This document shows, piece by piece, positions 16,111 through 24,656 of a DNA stretch of 37,459 bases. Below the pieces are notes generated by a model. The model was not told where the DNA came from, did no database searches, and saw only the letters and a program-made list of their open reading frames with translations. The stretch lies in assembly GCA_900620265.3 (NCBI GenBank), contig UYNY03000025.1, positions 1 to 37,459 on the forward strand, read 5' to 3'. The stretch is from Nitrosopumilaceae archaeon. GTDB taxonomy: Archaea > Thermoproteota > Nitrososphaeria > Nitrososphaerales > Nitrosopumilaceae. The position numbers were made by a program, and so were the translations under genes. Within the stretch, counting starts at the first letter, position 1. Every line of letters starts with the position of its first letter.

Positions 16111-16839
16111 GCCTCTTCAAGGACAACGATGAGGATCAAATCCGTAATTCCATACGCTATTTTATGTCACTGGATGCCGCAAAAAAACAGAAGATTGTAT
16201 CGAATCTGGGGAAGCCTGGACGGTGAAGATTACACCAATCTGAGAATTCTTTTCAATATTATATGGTGAGATATTGCTAACTATGACAAAACTTCGATCG
16301 CCGCCAAGCTTGTGTCTCTCGGCATGGATGAGCTGTTCGCCGCGTTACTTGTTGACGAAATGATAAAACAGGTCCCTCCATTCAAATATTATATGAGAGA
16401 AATATCAAAAATGCCTGATGCTGACTTTGAATCAAAGTTTCCACTCGTATTCAAGTATGTGTTTGTTGAGCGCGTTGATCCGGAAAAATTGCCAAAAATA
16501 CTTGATGTTACTCCCAATCTGGTGTCTGTCATGATTTCTGTAACAAGGACTTTTATGAATGATCTTGCTCGTGGTACCGCAACTGAAAAAATGATTGTTG
16601 ATCTGTGCAAAAGCTCTGGACTTTCAGATTCAAAGATTGATGTAATTACCAAAGATCTTATAATTAATTCCGAATTTTGGTACAAGACACTCATGTTTTC
16701 CAACACACAAGATGCCTCTTCGGTATTGGAGGATATAAAAATTCAGAATAATCAGATACTTGATACTTTGACTACGATATCCGACACATTTAAAAAAATC
16801 GTAGAAGGATCTCCAGCGCCTGACAACCCGTACCAATAA
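16107..16839 (+). pseudogene. Helical protein of unknown family, broken by a frameshift and a stop
   Basis: The ATG at 16107 (ATGA overlap with the previous stop) gives MSLFKDNDEDQIRNSIRYFMSL and stops at TGA 16224-16226. Removing one A from the A7 run at 16181-16187 connects it to the next frame, which continues RRLYRIWGSLDGEDYTNLRILFNIIW. That frame meets an in-frame TGA at 16267-16269 and then continues without a break (DIANYDKTSIAAKLVSLGMDEL) to the TAA at 16837-16839. The reconstructed protein is about 240 residues, mostly helical and AT-rich in codon use, and I recognise no domain. A GTG at 16312 could start a 175-residue C-terminal product. Both lesions need checking against reads. Confidence 0.6.
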
Positions 16840-17526
16840 TTTTATGATTGATCTCTTTGTTATTGAAGTTGTGACTAACCATCTCATGGAAATCAGCTAC
16901 AATACCCGTCAGATGCTTGGAAACGGTCTTACATGTGCTCTCTGGCTCACATCTTTGTGGCATCAGGATGTCACAAAAACATGATCTTTTCACCGGATTT
17001 CTAACTTATGGGCTTATCAAAAGAGCCGTTGATTCCATGCGCCTCAAATCAGATGTATGCCAGATGTATGCCACCGCGTACATATACATCAATGCTTGAC
17101 TCGCATATTGTCTCGAAGTCACGTGCGTTTTTTGATCATATATTTTGATATTTTGACAGATTATTGTATATTATATAATTATCTGCGTCAGGTCCTGTGT
17201 GACAGCAAATGTCTCAGCGAATTGTAACCGAGATCTTTTGTGTGTATAAAAAACAGAATCCAAGCGTCCGTTGCCACGAATGCTTTGATATTGGTACGAT
17301 CGCCTCCTGCTGTCATTCGGCGTAATGGATGTCGTATTGCCTGCTCCCTTGATTCTATCTGGGACTCGCGCTACTTGGGTTGACGGTCACGGCCCACCCT
17401 GCTTACGATCCTTCTTTATGTCGCCGGTATCAAGCCGATCTGGTCGCATCCTGCCTGTGTGGTGCCGATCATCCTGTCCTGCATTGGACTGTGTGAGGGC
17501 CCGCCGGCCTTCACTCGTCCGCAAGG
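16840..17526. other. AT-rich then mixed DNA without a supported gene
   Basis: From 16840 to about 17300 the sequence is strikingly AT-rich for this genome, with stretches such as TATATTATATAATTAT near 17167. Short frames exist on both strands (60 aa at 16917-17099 plus; 67 aa at 16790-16993 minus) but lack family resemblance or a placed promoter. Near 17141-17156 the octamer TATTTTGA occurs twice in tandem. From 17300 the DNA grades back to GC-rich with no convincing frame. It is probably the eroded right half of the island. Confidence 0.5.
17050..17071. repeat. Tandem 11-bp duplication
   Basis: CAGATGTATGC occurs twice without a spacer. It lies in non-coding AT-rich island DNA and may be a replication slip or a footprint. 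Confidence 0.6.
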
Positions 17527-17557
17527 TAAAAAAGGGCGCCGCCCCCGTGCCCCGGCG

Positions 17558-17914
17558 GTGGCGTTCCAGATACTCCAGTACGAGTTCCTCGGCCCGGTCC
17601 CCTTCTCGGAGTGGGGGCCCCCGATGGCCGACATCGTCTACCTGGTGCTCTCGCGCAGGGACGACCGCTTTGACGTCATATACGCGGGCGAGTGCGGCCA
17701 CACGGACGACCGGGCGTACCTGGTGCAGCACCCAGAGTTTGCCTGCTGGTCGAGGCACGGCGCAGAGTCGTCCCTGTACCTCGCGGTGCTGCCCGTCACG
17801 GGCGGCGCACCGGCAAGGGCGCGCGTGGTGGACAGGCTCGTCTCGCACTGCCGCCCCCCGTGCAACCCCGCCCCCGAGGCGCCCCCTCCGCCGTACCGGG
17901 TTCGCGGCTCCTGA
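17558..17914 (+). CDS. Conserved-looking hypothetical protein (118 aa)
   Basis: The product starts VAFQILQYEFLGPVPFSEWGPPM and continues with a strand-rich core DIVYLVLSRRDDRFDVIYAGEC and a helical end with VDRLVSHCRPPCNP. The core resembles the opening of small nuclease-like alpha/beta domains, but I see no catalytic set, so I leave it unnamed. The start is a GTG at 17558; TAAAAAA at 17527-17533 is 28 nt upstream, and a longer frame from 17459 would begin before that TATA box. GC-rich codon use marks the return to core genome. Its TGA abuts the stop of the convergent gene (TGATCA). Confidence 0.7.
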   Translation: MAFQILQYEFLGPVPFSEWGPPMADIVYLVLSRRDDRFDVIYAGECGHTDDRAYLVQHPEFACWSRHGAESSLYLAVLPVTGGAPARARVVDRLVSHCRPPCNPAPEAPPPPYRVRGS

Positions 17915-18139
17915 TCAGCGGATCCTGTCCTGGATCTTGAAGATCTGCTCCGTCAGCAGGTCGAGCGCCTTTTTGAGGTGCTCGGCCTCGCGTATCGAGT
18001 GGGCCTGGCCTGCGGCCAGCATGCGCAGCATCCTGATGACGTCGCGCTGCTCTGGGTTTGCCGCCTCCATCGCGTTGAGCCTGGCGAGCGCCGCGTCTAT
18101 CTCGCGGAGCGCCTCGTCGGCGGGCCTGTGTCTTTCCAT
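17915..18139 (-). CDS. Small coiled-coil protein (74 aa)
   Basis: After MERHRPADE the product is one long helix with heptad spacing (EIDAALARLNAMEAA, then HLKKALDLLTEQIFKIQDRI), typical of a coiled coil. There is no membrane segment or catalytic motif. The frame runs open to 18295, but the ATG at 18137-18139 is preferred because TTCATATTTG (18161-18170) is centred 26 nt before it and the longer version would cross the next gene. Function unknown. Confidence 0.68.
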   Translation of the reverse strand: MERHRPADEALREIDAALARLNAMEAANPEQRDVIRMLRMLAAGQAHSIREAEHLKKALDLLTEQIFKIQDRIR

Positions 18140-18171
18140 GGATGTGCGTGCGCGCGGGTTCAAATATGAAG

Positions 18172-18309
18172 CTACATCTCGTCGAGCGCGGCAAACGGCT
18201 CCTCGAAGACGCGGCACGTGCACCCCGGCAGCGAGCACCTGCCGGATCCGGTCATGGACGGGCCCTCCTCGTGCGCCTCGTCGGAGTGGTGGCACCTGCC
18301 GCAGTTCAC
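18172..18309 (-). CDS. Tiny Cys/His-rich protein (45 aa) downstream of the alcohol dehydrogenase
   Basis: The peptide begins at GTG 18307-18309 as VNCGRCHHSDEAHEEGP and contains a second cluster GRCSLPGCTCRVFEE, giving CxxCHH and CxxxxCxC motifs that probably bind zinc. The GTG overlaps the TGA of the dehydrogenase gene (GTGA), so it is co-transcribed with it. A longer frame to 18423 exists but lies within the dehydrogenase gene. No family is recognised. Confidence 0.65.
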   Translation of the reverse strand: MNCGRCHHSDEAHEEGPSMTGSGRCSLPGCTCRVFEEPFAALDEM

Positions 18310-19331
18310 GGTACGAGCACCGCCCTTGCCGGAATCCTCGACTCCTTTAGCTGGCCGAGCGCCTCGTTTGCCTCCTCGAGCGGGAACTCTTGGTAGACCA
18401 CCTCTATCCTGCCGGACGAGCACTCCCTTACCACCTCTGCCATGTCGGCCGGCGACCCTATCAGGGTGCCGCGTATCGTCTTCTCCTCGAACGCCATGAA
18501 CGGCGGCCTGCCGCCGACCGTCGCTATCACTATCATGCCGCCCTTCCTGACCGAGGCGGCGGCCGCCTCGACTGCGCCGTCGGCCGGCGCAAGCACTATG
18601 GCCGCGTCAAGCGGCCCGCCGCCTGACGCGACGCCGGCCGCCACGTCTGGCGGCGCGCCCTCGTATCTTGCCGTGCTCGACGCGCCAAGCCGCCTTGCAA
18701 CGGCAAGGTGCTCCTCGTTCCTGGACACGGCCGTCACCTGGCACCCGCGCGAGGCTGCAAACTGGACCGCCATGTGCCCGACGCCGCCGATCCCGAATAT
18801 GCCGAGCCTCCTGTGCCTGTCAGGCTCTGCGGCCTTTACGGCCTTGTACGCGGTGATCCCCGCGCAAAAGAGGGGGGCGGCGTACCTCGGGTCCATGGAT
18901 CTTGGGACCTTTGTGGCAAAGTACTCTGGGACTGTGATGTACTCTGCATAGCCGCCGCGCAGCGACTCGCCGGTTATCACCGACGACTCGCAGAGGTGCT
19001 CGCACCCCGACTCGCAGTACGTGCACGACCTGCACGAGTCAAGCAGCGGCGTGATGCCGGCCCTGTCGCCGACCTCGAGCCCGGTCACGGCGCCTCCCAC
19101 CTCCTCGACTATGCCGACGACCTCGTGCCCCGGGACCGTGGGGAGGACGGGGGGTATCCCGATCTCCTGCCAGTCGCCCTCGATGCTGTGGAGCTGCGAG
19201 TGGCAGACCCCGCACGCCTCGATCCTCAGCAGCACCTCGTCGGGCCTCGATATCTGGTGTTTCTTTATCTCCTGCAGCCTTAGGGGCCGGGTCTCGATGG
19301 GGGCGCACCTCTCTAGCACCATCGCACGCAT
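18306..19331 (-). CDS. Zinc-dependent alcohol dehydrogenase (MDR family)
   Basis: A 341-residue medium-chain dehydrogenase/reductase that should oxidise an alcohol or reduce an aldehyde with NAD(P). Catalytic zinc ligands are visible in EACGVCHSQLH and PGHEVVGIVEEVG; the structural zinc lobe is CRSCTYCESGCEHLC. The nucleotide-binding loop is GIFGIGGVGHMAVQ near residue 180. The substrate cannot be read from the sequence. The ATG at 19329-19331 has TTTTAA at 19357-19362, 28 nt upstream. It is divergent from the large secreted protein and leads a two-gene operon with the tiny zinc protein. Confidence 0.93.
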   Translation of the reverse strand: MRAMVLERCAPIETRPLRLQEIKKHQISRPDEVLLRIEACGVCHSQLHSIEGDWQEIGIPPVLPTVPGHEVVGIVEEVGGAVTGLEVGDRAGITPLLDSCRSCTYCESGCEHLCESSVITGESLRGGYAEYITVPEYFATKVPRSMDPRYAAPLFCAGITAYKAVKAAEPDRHRRLGIFGIGGVGHMAVQFAASRGCQVTAVSRNEEHLAVARRLGASSTARYEGAPPDVAAGVASGGGPLDAAIVLAPADGAVEAAAASVRKGGMIVIATVGGRPPFMAFEEKTIRGTLIGSPADMAEVVRECSSGRIEVVYQEFPLEEANEALGQLKESRIPARAVLVP

Positions 19332-19433
19332 GGGGGGCGGGGCCGATCTGGCCGGATTTTAAGATTCGGGCCGTGCCTTGATCGCGCATCGTCCAATCTG
19401 TTTATATACTCGGACTCTCACCCCCCGTCAGAG

Positions 19434-21419
19434 ATGGTAGGATGGGCATTCGGGGCTGCGGCCTTGGCCCTGGTAGTGGCCCTGGCGGCGACCGGCCCCC
19501 AGGCGGCAGAGGGCCTTGCGGAGCCGCTGGACGGGCGGGTCAATGAATATGCCAAGTGTGATGATGCCAACGATCCCGCTAATATCGACGACCTCATCGT
19601 TGTAAACTCTACCATCAACGCGGATAACAGCATGGACGTGATACTTCGCACGCACAACGAGGAGTCCGGCGGGATCGGCGGGGCAGCCGGCATCGTCTAC
19701 TTTGAGGTGCGCGGGGACCAGACCTCCGTGCTACGTGTGTACGACTTTGAGCGTATACCGCAGCTCGGCGGTAACAACAACGACTACAAGTTCCGCATAC
19801 CGGATATCACCGAGATATCAAACCACCCCAGGTCAAGCGCCGATCTTCAGCCGGGCGATGTCCGGGAGGATCGTTACTCTGATAAAAAGGCAAACGATTT
19901 CACGCCAGTGGTGTGGGGCATATCCTCAGTCTCCCAGGTGTCTTTCGGGGCGGAGTCCGGCAACGTAAAGTCCATAACCGATGATCGCATCACGGACGAC
20001 GACTATATCACGTACGAGACGTTCAAGACGGATCGCATACCAACTGTGCTCAATGCAAGCGGCGGCACTTACAGGGATTTGGTGCTTCCGCCGTCTCATC
20101 AGAATCCGGGCAAGTCCGATTTAACTATATCGCCTGGCTCCTTTGTTCAATTCCCGCCGACCCCGTGCTGGTCGTTCAAGGCCACCGCTGGCCACATATT
20201 CGGTCCCAAGGTAGTCATTATCGACAAGGACATGCCGGATGAGCCGTTCCCGCACTTTGCGAGAGCGGATAACTTTGGGACGGAGCGCGTCCCGGATCCC
20301 GGGGCGGTCTGCCTTGACACGATCGACGGGATGTTCCAGGCAGAGCTTATCTCCCTGGAAGAGGTGGATAAGTCGCGCAACTTTACTGCCACCTACCAGT
20401 GCACCGACTCCCACGGCAATAGCGCGATCGGCGTCAGGAACGTCGGGCCGGCCGATCCACCTAGGTCCGATGAGGACTGGGAGCTGAACCCCACGTTCGG
20501 CACCGCCTGGAGCAGCAACGAGCCGGTCGTCGAGGACGGGTTCTCCTTCAACGGCCGCGTCTTTGACGTCACTGACAACTACCATGTCGACTTTGAGAGG
20601 ACCACCTCGGTCGTCGGCGAGCCCAACACCGTCTCGGTAAAGGCCTACGCGGAGTGGCCGCTTGAGACCGTAAAGCTCTCCCTCGGGGTGCCGGGCATAT
20701 CCCGCGTGACCGACGCCGAGGCCGAGATCGTGCTGGACCTTGCGTACAGCTATGGGGAGCACCTAGAGTACGAGGTGACCGGCATACGCCACGCGCAGGG
20801 CGCCGACCTCGTGGACCCGGCGTTCACCACCGCGTCGGCCAGCAGCGTCATGTGCAACTCGTCGACCCACGCCGTCTGCCACGAGTTCACCATCAGGTTC
20901 CGCGTCCAGGCCCCGCTCTCGTCCGACGTCCTTGCAATATCTGCGATGGATACCGAGAGGCGCGCGACCACCACCTACATCAACGACGGCGTGGAATTCG
21001 AGGGCGAGTCCCTGCTCGAGCCCGAGACGGTCGAGCTGCCCTTCAAGCGCGGCAACCAGCACCCCGTCGAGACGGTCCGGCTGGTCCAGGACGACCACAG
21101 GTACAACCTCTGGACCGACCAGGACGGCTATGCGTGGATGCGCAACTCTTACGGGTCGTGGTTCCAGCTCACCCACGCGGGCTTTGAGAGGTTCCAGGAC
21201 CCAAAGGTGAACGTCATGACGAGGATCCACACCGACTTTGAGACCCTGGTGCAGCACGAGCGCGAGAGGGCGGCGCTCACGTTTGACGCCGGCGCGATAG
21301 CGTCCGACGGCTTCGAGCCGGACGCGCCCGTCCCCGCCGAAAAGGTGGAGCGGCACCTGCTTGAAAAGCTGCACATAGGCGACCTTGCAAAGATCCAGTA
21401 CCTCGAGTCGGCGGGCTGA
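19434..21419 (+). CDS. Large secreted/surface protein, unknown function (661 aa)
   Basis: A signal peptide is clear (WAFGAAALALVVALAATGPQAAEG). The remainder is acidic and strand-rich, with sequons such as NST, NAS, NFT and NSS that could be glycosylated, a few cysteine pairs, and a helical C-terminus (EKVERHLLEKLHIGDLAKIQYLE). No named domain is recognised; a cell-surface or S-layer-associated role is inference. TTTATATA at 19401-19408 is centred 29 nt before the ATG. Codon use changes inside the gene: from about 19540 to 20520 third positions are much richer in A/T than from 20560 onward, suggesting that the N-terminal half was exchanged. The next gene starts 4 nt after the stop. Confidence 0.75.
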   Translation: MVGWAFGAAALALVVALAATGPQAAEGLAEPLDGRVNEYAKCDDANDPANIDDLIVVNSTINADNSMDVILRTHNEESGGIGGAAGIVYFEVRGDQTSVLRVYDFERIPQLGGNNNDYKFRIPDITEISNHPRSSADLQPGDVREDRYSDKKANDFTPVVWGISSVSQVSFGAESGNVKSITDDRITDDDYITYETFKTDRIPTVLNASGGTYRDLVLPPSHQNPGKSDLTISPGSFVQFPPTPCWSFKATAGHIFGPKVVIIDKDMPDEPFPHFARADNFGTERVPDPGAVCLDTIDGMFQAELISLEEVDKSRNFTATYQCTDSHGNSAIGVRNVGPADPPRSDEDWELNPTFGTAWSSNEPVVEDGFSFNGRVFDVTDNYHVDFERTTSVVGEPNTVSVKAYAEWPLETVKLSLGVPGISRVTDAEAEIVLDLAYSYGEHLEYEVTGIRHAQGADLVDPAFTTASASSVMCNSSTHAVCHEFTIRFRVQAPLSSDVLAISAMDTERRATTTYINDGVEFEGESLLEPETVELPFKRGNQHPVETVRLVQDDHRYNLWTDQDGYAWMRNSYGSWFQLTHAGFERFQDPKVNVMTRIHTDFETLVQHERERAALTFDAGAIASDGFEPDAPVPAEKVERHLLEKLHIGDLAKIQYLESAG

Positions 21420-21423
21420 TACC

Positions 21424-21645
21424 GTGCCGGGGCCGACGCCGGAGGATGTCGAGAGGGTCAGGCTGCTCCGCCTCGTCTCGGGGTCAAGGTCCGAGTTTGC
21501 CAGGCTCTCGCTCGACCAGCTCACCCGCCTGCAGCGCCTGCTGGACCGCAAGGACTATTCGCACGACAAAAAGGCCGCAAAGTCAAAGAAAAAGCTCCTC
21601 CGGCAGATAAACGCCCGGATCTACGAGCTGTCGGAGGCGCCATGA
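21424..21645 (+). CDS. Small basic helical protein (73 aa)
   Basis: Starts at GTG 21424, four nt after the secreted protein, and ends in an ATGA overlap with the next gene, so it is the middle gene of an operon. The sequence is helical ([28 protein letters not shown]) with a lysine-rich patch [20 protein letters not shown], which could bind nucleic acid. No family is recognised. A start at 21385 would lie within the upstream gene and is less likely. Confidence 0.68.
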   Translation: MPGPTPEDVERVRLLRLVSGSRSEFARLSLDQLTRLQRLLDRKDYSHDKKAAKSKKKLLRQINARIYELSEAP

Positions 21646-23639
21646 ACCGCCTCGGGTCAGAGAGCAGCCCCTACCTGCTCCAGCACGCGGGCAACCCCGT
21701 CCACTGGCGCCCCTGGGACGACGAGGCGCTCGCAGAGGCCCGCGAGCTTGGCAGGCCCATATTCCTCAGCGTGGGGTACAGCTCGTGCCACTGGTGCCAC
21801 GTCATGGCGCACGAGTCGTTCGAGGACGCGTCGATAGCAGAGTTCATGAACGGGCACTTTGTCAACATAAAGGTGGACCGCGAGGAGCGGCCCGACATCG
21901 ACGACATCTACCAGAGGGCGTGCATGGCCGCCACCGGCCAGGGCGGCTGGCCGCTGAGCGCGTTCCTCACGCCCGACCTGCGCCCCTTCTTTGTCGGCAC
22001 GTACTTTCCCCCGCTCGACTCGCACGGCAGGCCCGGCTTTGGGAGCCTCTGCAGGAGGATGTCGCAGGCCTGGCGGGAGGACCCGGCCGGCGTCGAGGGG
22101 GCCGCCAAGCGGTTCGTCGAAAGGCTGCGCGACGAGGCCCCGCGCCCCGAGGAGGCTGACGGCGTGCTGCTTGACGAGGCCGCCTCCGGGCTGCTGCGCC
22201 TCGGCGACGCCGTCCACGGCGGGTTCGGTTCGGCCCCAAAGTTCCCGAGCAGCGGCTGCCTCTCGTTCCTCATCTGGTACTCGAAGATATCGGGCGCGAA
22301 GGCGCCGGCCGAGTTCGCCCTAAAGTCGCTGCGCATGATGTCGCGCGGCGGCATATTCGACCACGTCGGGGGCGGGTTCCACAGGTACTCTACTGACGCG
22401 AGGTGGCTGGTCCCCCACTTTGAAAAGATGCTCTATGACAACGCGCTCATCCCGGCATCGCTGCTCGAGGCGCACCAGTACTCGGGGGACGCGCGGCACC
22501 TTGACGCGGCGCTGCGGACGATCCGGTTCGTCATGCGCGAGATGTCCTCGCCCGAGGGGGGCTATTACTCTGCGATCGACGCCGACTCTGGGGACGGCGA
22601 GGGCTCGTACTATACGTGGGATGCCCGCGCGGTGCGCCCCCTGCTCGGCGGCGACGCGGACCTCTTTTGCATGCACTACGGGGTCACCGACGGCGGCAAC
22701 TGGGAGGGGCGCACCATCCTCTCAGAGTCGCCGGGGGCGGCGCGGCGCCTCGGCATCGGCGAGGAGGAGGCGGAGAGGAGGCTGGCAGGGTGCCGCCGGA
22801 TACTGCTGGAGGAGCGCGGGTCGAGGCCCCGCCCGGGGACGGACACGAAGATACTGGCCTCGTGGAACGCCCTGTTCATATCCGCCCTTGCAAGGGCGCA
22901 CCGGGCCACCGGGGACGCCGCATACCTTGGGGCCGCCGAAAAGTGCGCAAGGTTCGTCCACGGGATGCGGGACCGTGGCGGCCTGCTTCACACGTACAAG
23001 GACGGCAGGGCGTCGGTCCCCGGGTACCTTGAGGACCACGCGTTCCTCGCAAACGCCATGCTCGACGTATTCGAGGAGAGGCCGTCGGCATGGCTGCTCG
23101 AGGGCGCGCTCGAGCTAGGCGGGACCGTCGCGTCGGAGTTCTGGGACGGGTCGCGGTTCTACATGACGTCGGGCCGGCACGAGCAGATGATAATGCGCCC
23201 GCCGAGCGTGCACGACCTGTCCGTCCCGTCGGGCGCGGCAGAGGCCGTGCGGGCGCTCACGCGCCTGCACAGGCTGGCGCACCGCCCCGACCTTGACGGG
23301 GTGGCCGCCCGCGCCGCCTCTGGCATGGCAAGGCAGGCGGCCGAGAACCCGTTCGCGCACGCGGCGATGCTGTGCGCAATCGCCGGCCGGCTGCAGGATC
23401 CGGGCTCGATACTTGTGCTCAACACGTCCGATGCCGCGGTGGTCGGCCTCGTGAGGTCGGCGTACGTCCCGGGGCGCGCGGCAGTCTTTGCCGACTCGCT
23501 TGACGGGCTGGCAAAGTACCCGCTGTTTGCGGGCAAGGAGGTCGGCCCGTCCACCGAGGTGATCTCGTGCACCGGCCAGTCGTGCTCCGCGCCCGCCAGG
23601 GGCGCCGCCGAGGTCTCAGCTATGCTCGCCCGATCCTGA
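21642..23639 (+). CDS. Thioredoxin-fold DUF255 (YyaL/SSP411) family protein
   Basis: This 665-residue protein has the complete layout of the YyaL/spermatogenesis-associated-20 family. It starts [20 protein letters not shown], then [20 protein letters not shown] with the CxxC of a thioredoxin fold, [14 protein letters not shown] and [13 protein letters not shown] long alpha/alpha-toroid domain (about 180-600) resembles six-hairpin glycosidases ([25 protein letters not shown]). The family is widespread, but its biochemical role is unsettled. The ATG overlaps the previous stop; the 3' end overlaps the convergent gene by 20 nt. Confidence 0.93.
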   Translation: MNRLGSESSPYLLQHAGNPVHWRPWDDEALAEARELGRPIFLSVGYSSCHWCHVMAHESFEDASIAEFMNGHFVNIKVDREERPDIDDIYQRACMAATGQGGWPLSAFLTPDLRPFFVGTYFPPLDSHGRPGFGSLCRRMSQAWREDPAGVEGAAKRFVERLRDEAPRPEEADGVLLDEAASGLLRLGDAVHGGFGSAPKFPSSGCLSFLIWYSKISGAKAPAEFALKSLRMMSRGGIFDHVGGGFHRYSTDARWLVPHFEKMLYDNALIPASLLEAHQYSGDARHLDAALRTIRFVMREMSSPEGGYYSAIDADSGDGEGSYYTWDARAVRPLLGGDADLFCMHYGVTDGGNWEGRTILSESPGAARRLGIGEEEAERRLAGCRRILLEERGSRPRPGTDTKILASWNALFISALARAHRATGDAAYLGAAEKCARFVHGMRDRGGLLHTYKDGRASVPGYLEDHAFLANAMLDVFEERPSAWLLEGALELGGTVASEFWDGSRFYMTSGRHEQMIMRPPSVHDLSVPSGAAEAVRALTRLHRLAHRPDLDGVAARAASGMARQAAENPFAHAAMLCAIAGRLQDPGSILVLNTSDAAVVGLVRSAYVPGRAAVFADSLDGLAKYPLFAGKEVGPSTEVISCTGQSCSAPARGAAEVSAMLARS

Positions 23640-23937
23640 CGCGCACGATGTCGCCGACCCGGGGGCACCCCATGCCCTCGTACCTTGATCTTGGCATGGC
23701 GACGGTGACCTGGGTCTGCTGGTACGTCCTGATGTTGACCGTCGGCTGGGCCTGGAGTATGGCCTCGAGCAGCGGCATCACGTGGGTCTTTGTGTCCTCG
23801 TCGAGCTTTTTGGCCACGTTGTCTATTATCATCTGCTTTTGGGAGACGGGCTCCGTCGAGACGTTCTCTGACAGGGTCAGCTGGACCGTCCTCCCGTTGT
23901 CGGCCATCTGGACCACCTTGAACTCGTCAGTATCCAC
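23620..23937 (-). CDS. Hypothetical protein (105 aa)
   Basis: No family is recognised. The first half alternates strands and polar residues ([21 protein letters not shown]), the middle is helical ([29 protein letters not shown]), and the end ([15 protein letters not shown]) resembles a small beta-barrel strand pair. The start is a GTG at 23935-23937, with ATTTATC at 23962-23968 centred 28 nt upstream. It overlaps the end of the DUF255 gene by 20 nt on the opposite strand. Confidence 0.65.
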   Translation of the reverse strand: MDTDEFKVVQMADNGRTVQLTLSENVSTEPVSQKQMIIDNVAKKLDEDTKTHVMPLLEAILQAQPTVNIRTYQQTQVTVAMPRSRYEGMGCPRVGDIVRVRIGRA

Positions 23938-23969
23938 GGGCGGGGCCTGCCCGCCTAGGCGATTTATCT

Positions 23970-24062
23970 CTATCTGATGGCAAAATACAGGGCGACGGCG
24001 GCAGTCGCGACCGCCGAGGCCACGCCGAGCCCGAATATCACCTTGCTGCCGTCAACCTGCAC
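23970..24062 (-). CDS. Tiny single-span membrane protein (30 aa)
   Basis: A frame missed by length cut-offs: GTG at 24060-24062, VQVDGSKVIFGLGVASAVAT followed by AAVALYFAIR, stop TAG at 23970-23972. Residues 8-28 form one hydrophobic helix with a basic end. The GTG overlaps the last codons of the preceding gene by 11 nt, so it would be translated from the same transcript. No family is recognised. Its intact hydrophobic stretch and position in an operon support it, but 30 codons could arise by chance. Confidence 0.5.
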   Translation of the reverse strand: MQVDGSKVIFGLGVASAVATAAVALYFAIR

Positions 24063-24330
24063 CGCCGACAGCCTCCCTTATCTGGCCGGCCCGGCCCCCG
24101 ATCATCGAACGGAGCTCGCCCATGTCGTCAAGCCCCGGCCCCCCGCCCTCGCCGCGGCGTGACTCCATGAACCCAGAGTAGACGCACCCCACGATGATGC
24201 CAAACGCCACGTCCCGGACCGCGCCGCCCTCGGCGTACTCGCCGGCCATCTGCACGTACGAGCCGGACTCTGCGATGTAATAGTCAAGCAGGCTCTTTAC
24301 GAACGCCCGCTCCTCCTCCTGCAGTGCCAT
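24052..24330 (-). CDS. Hypothetical helical protein (92 aa)
   Basis: The product is largely helical: EEERAFVKSLLDYYIAESGSYVQMAGEYAEGGAVRDVAFGI, a short hydrophobic stretch IIVGCVYSGFM, then a glycine-rich linker and LDDMGELRSMIGGRAGQIREAV. No known domain is seen. The ATG at 24328-24330 has ATTATTTAAC at 24351-24360 centred 26 nt upstream, so it is leaderless. The tiny membrane protein follows with an overlap, suggesting a two-gene unit. Confidence 0.65.
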   Translation of the reverse strand: MALQEEERAFVKSLLDYYIAESGSYVQMAGEYAEGGAVRDVAFGIIVGCVYSGFMESRRGEGGGPGLDDMGELRSMIGGRAGQIREAVGGAG

Positions 24331-24448
24331 GCCGCGCCGGGGGCGTGCCGATTATTTAACTGTCGGCGGGCGGGGGCGCGGGTTATATGCCGGATCCCGG
24401 GGGGTTGGATCCACCGGATCGTGGGAGATCGCGCCACGTTCCAAACAA

Positions 24449-24457
24449 TTTAAATAT
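24449..24457 (+). promoter_or_regulatory. TATA box of the toxin-antitoxin pair
   Basis: TTTAAATAT, centred 27 nt before the ATG at 24480. The 20 bases between it and the start codon are entirely filled by the palindrome described next. Confidence 0.6.
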
Positions 24458-24459
24458 GA

Positions 24460-24479
24460 GGCCCCGGTTCACCGGGGCC
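24460..24479. promoter_or_regulatory. Perfect inverted repeat between TATA box and start codon: probable operator
   Basis: GGCCCCGGT-TC-ACCGGGGCC has two perfectly complementary 9-bp arms and a 2-nt centre. It ends at the base before the ATG of the antitoxin-like gene. Binding of a dimeric protein here would cover the transcription start, the normal way antitoxins repress their own operon. A transcript starting upstream would instead fold into a hairpin hiding the start codon. Confidence 0.55.
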
Positions 24480-24656
24480 ATGGAGGAAGGGAAGAAGCAC
24501 AAGGGTTGGACCGACGGAATCGGCTGGACCGCCGAGGAACTGGTCTGGACCGAGGCTGACACCGAGTGGATGAAGGCGGCAAAGGCTAGGTCCAAGTCGA
24601 GCCGGCCCGTAACGGCCGCCGAGCTGAGGGCCTTACACGAGTCCCTGAAGTACTGA
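24480..24656 (+). CDS. Putative antitoxin (58 aa)
   Basis: A small charged protein: MEEGKKHKGWTDGIGW, a helix around TAEELVWTEADTEWMKAAKAR, and a C-terminal helix RPVTAAELRALHESLKY. It resembles small RelB-type antitoxins in size and in its position directly upstream of, and overlapping (TGATG), a RelE-sized gene. No DNA-binding fold is obvious, so repression through the palindrome is inference. The longer frame from 24387 starts before the TATA box and is rejected. Confidence 0.6.
   Translation: MEEGKKHKGWTDGIGWTAEELVWTEADTEWMKAAKARSKSSRPVTAAELRALHESLKY

Noticed and set aside
16790-17330. Possible transposase remnant or replication origin in the AT-rich stretch
   Set aside because: Short frames on both strands show no transposase motif, no terminal inverted repeats are visible, and I see no origin-recognition-box-like repeats or neighbouring cdc6/orc1; AT-richness alone is not evidence.
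17325-18350. 341-residue plus-strand frame across 17.3-18.4 kb
   Set aside because: Arg/Ser/Pro-rich and without domain; it crosses three better supported genes (17558-17914 plus, 17915-18139 and 18172-18309 minus) that have correctly placed promoters or overlaps.
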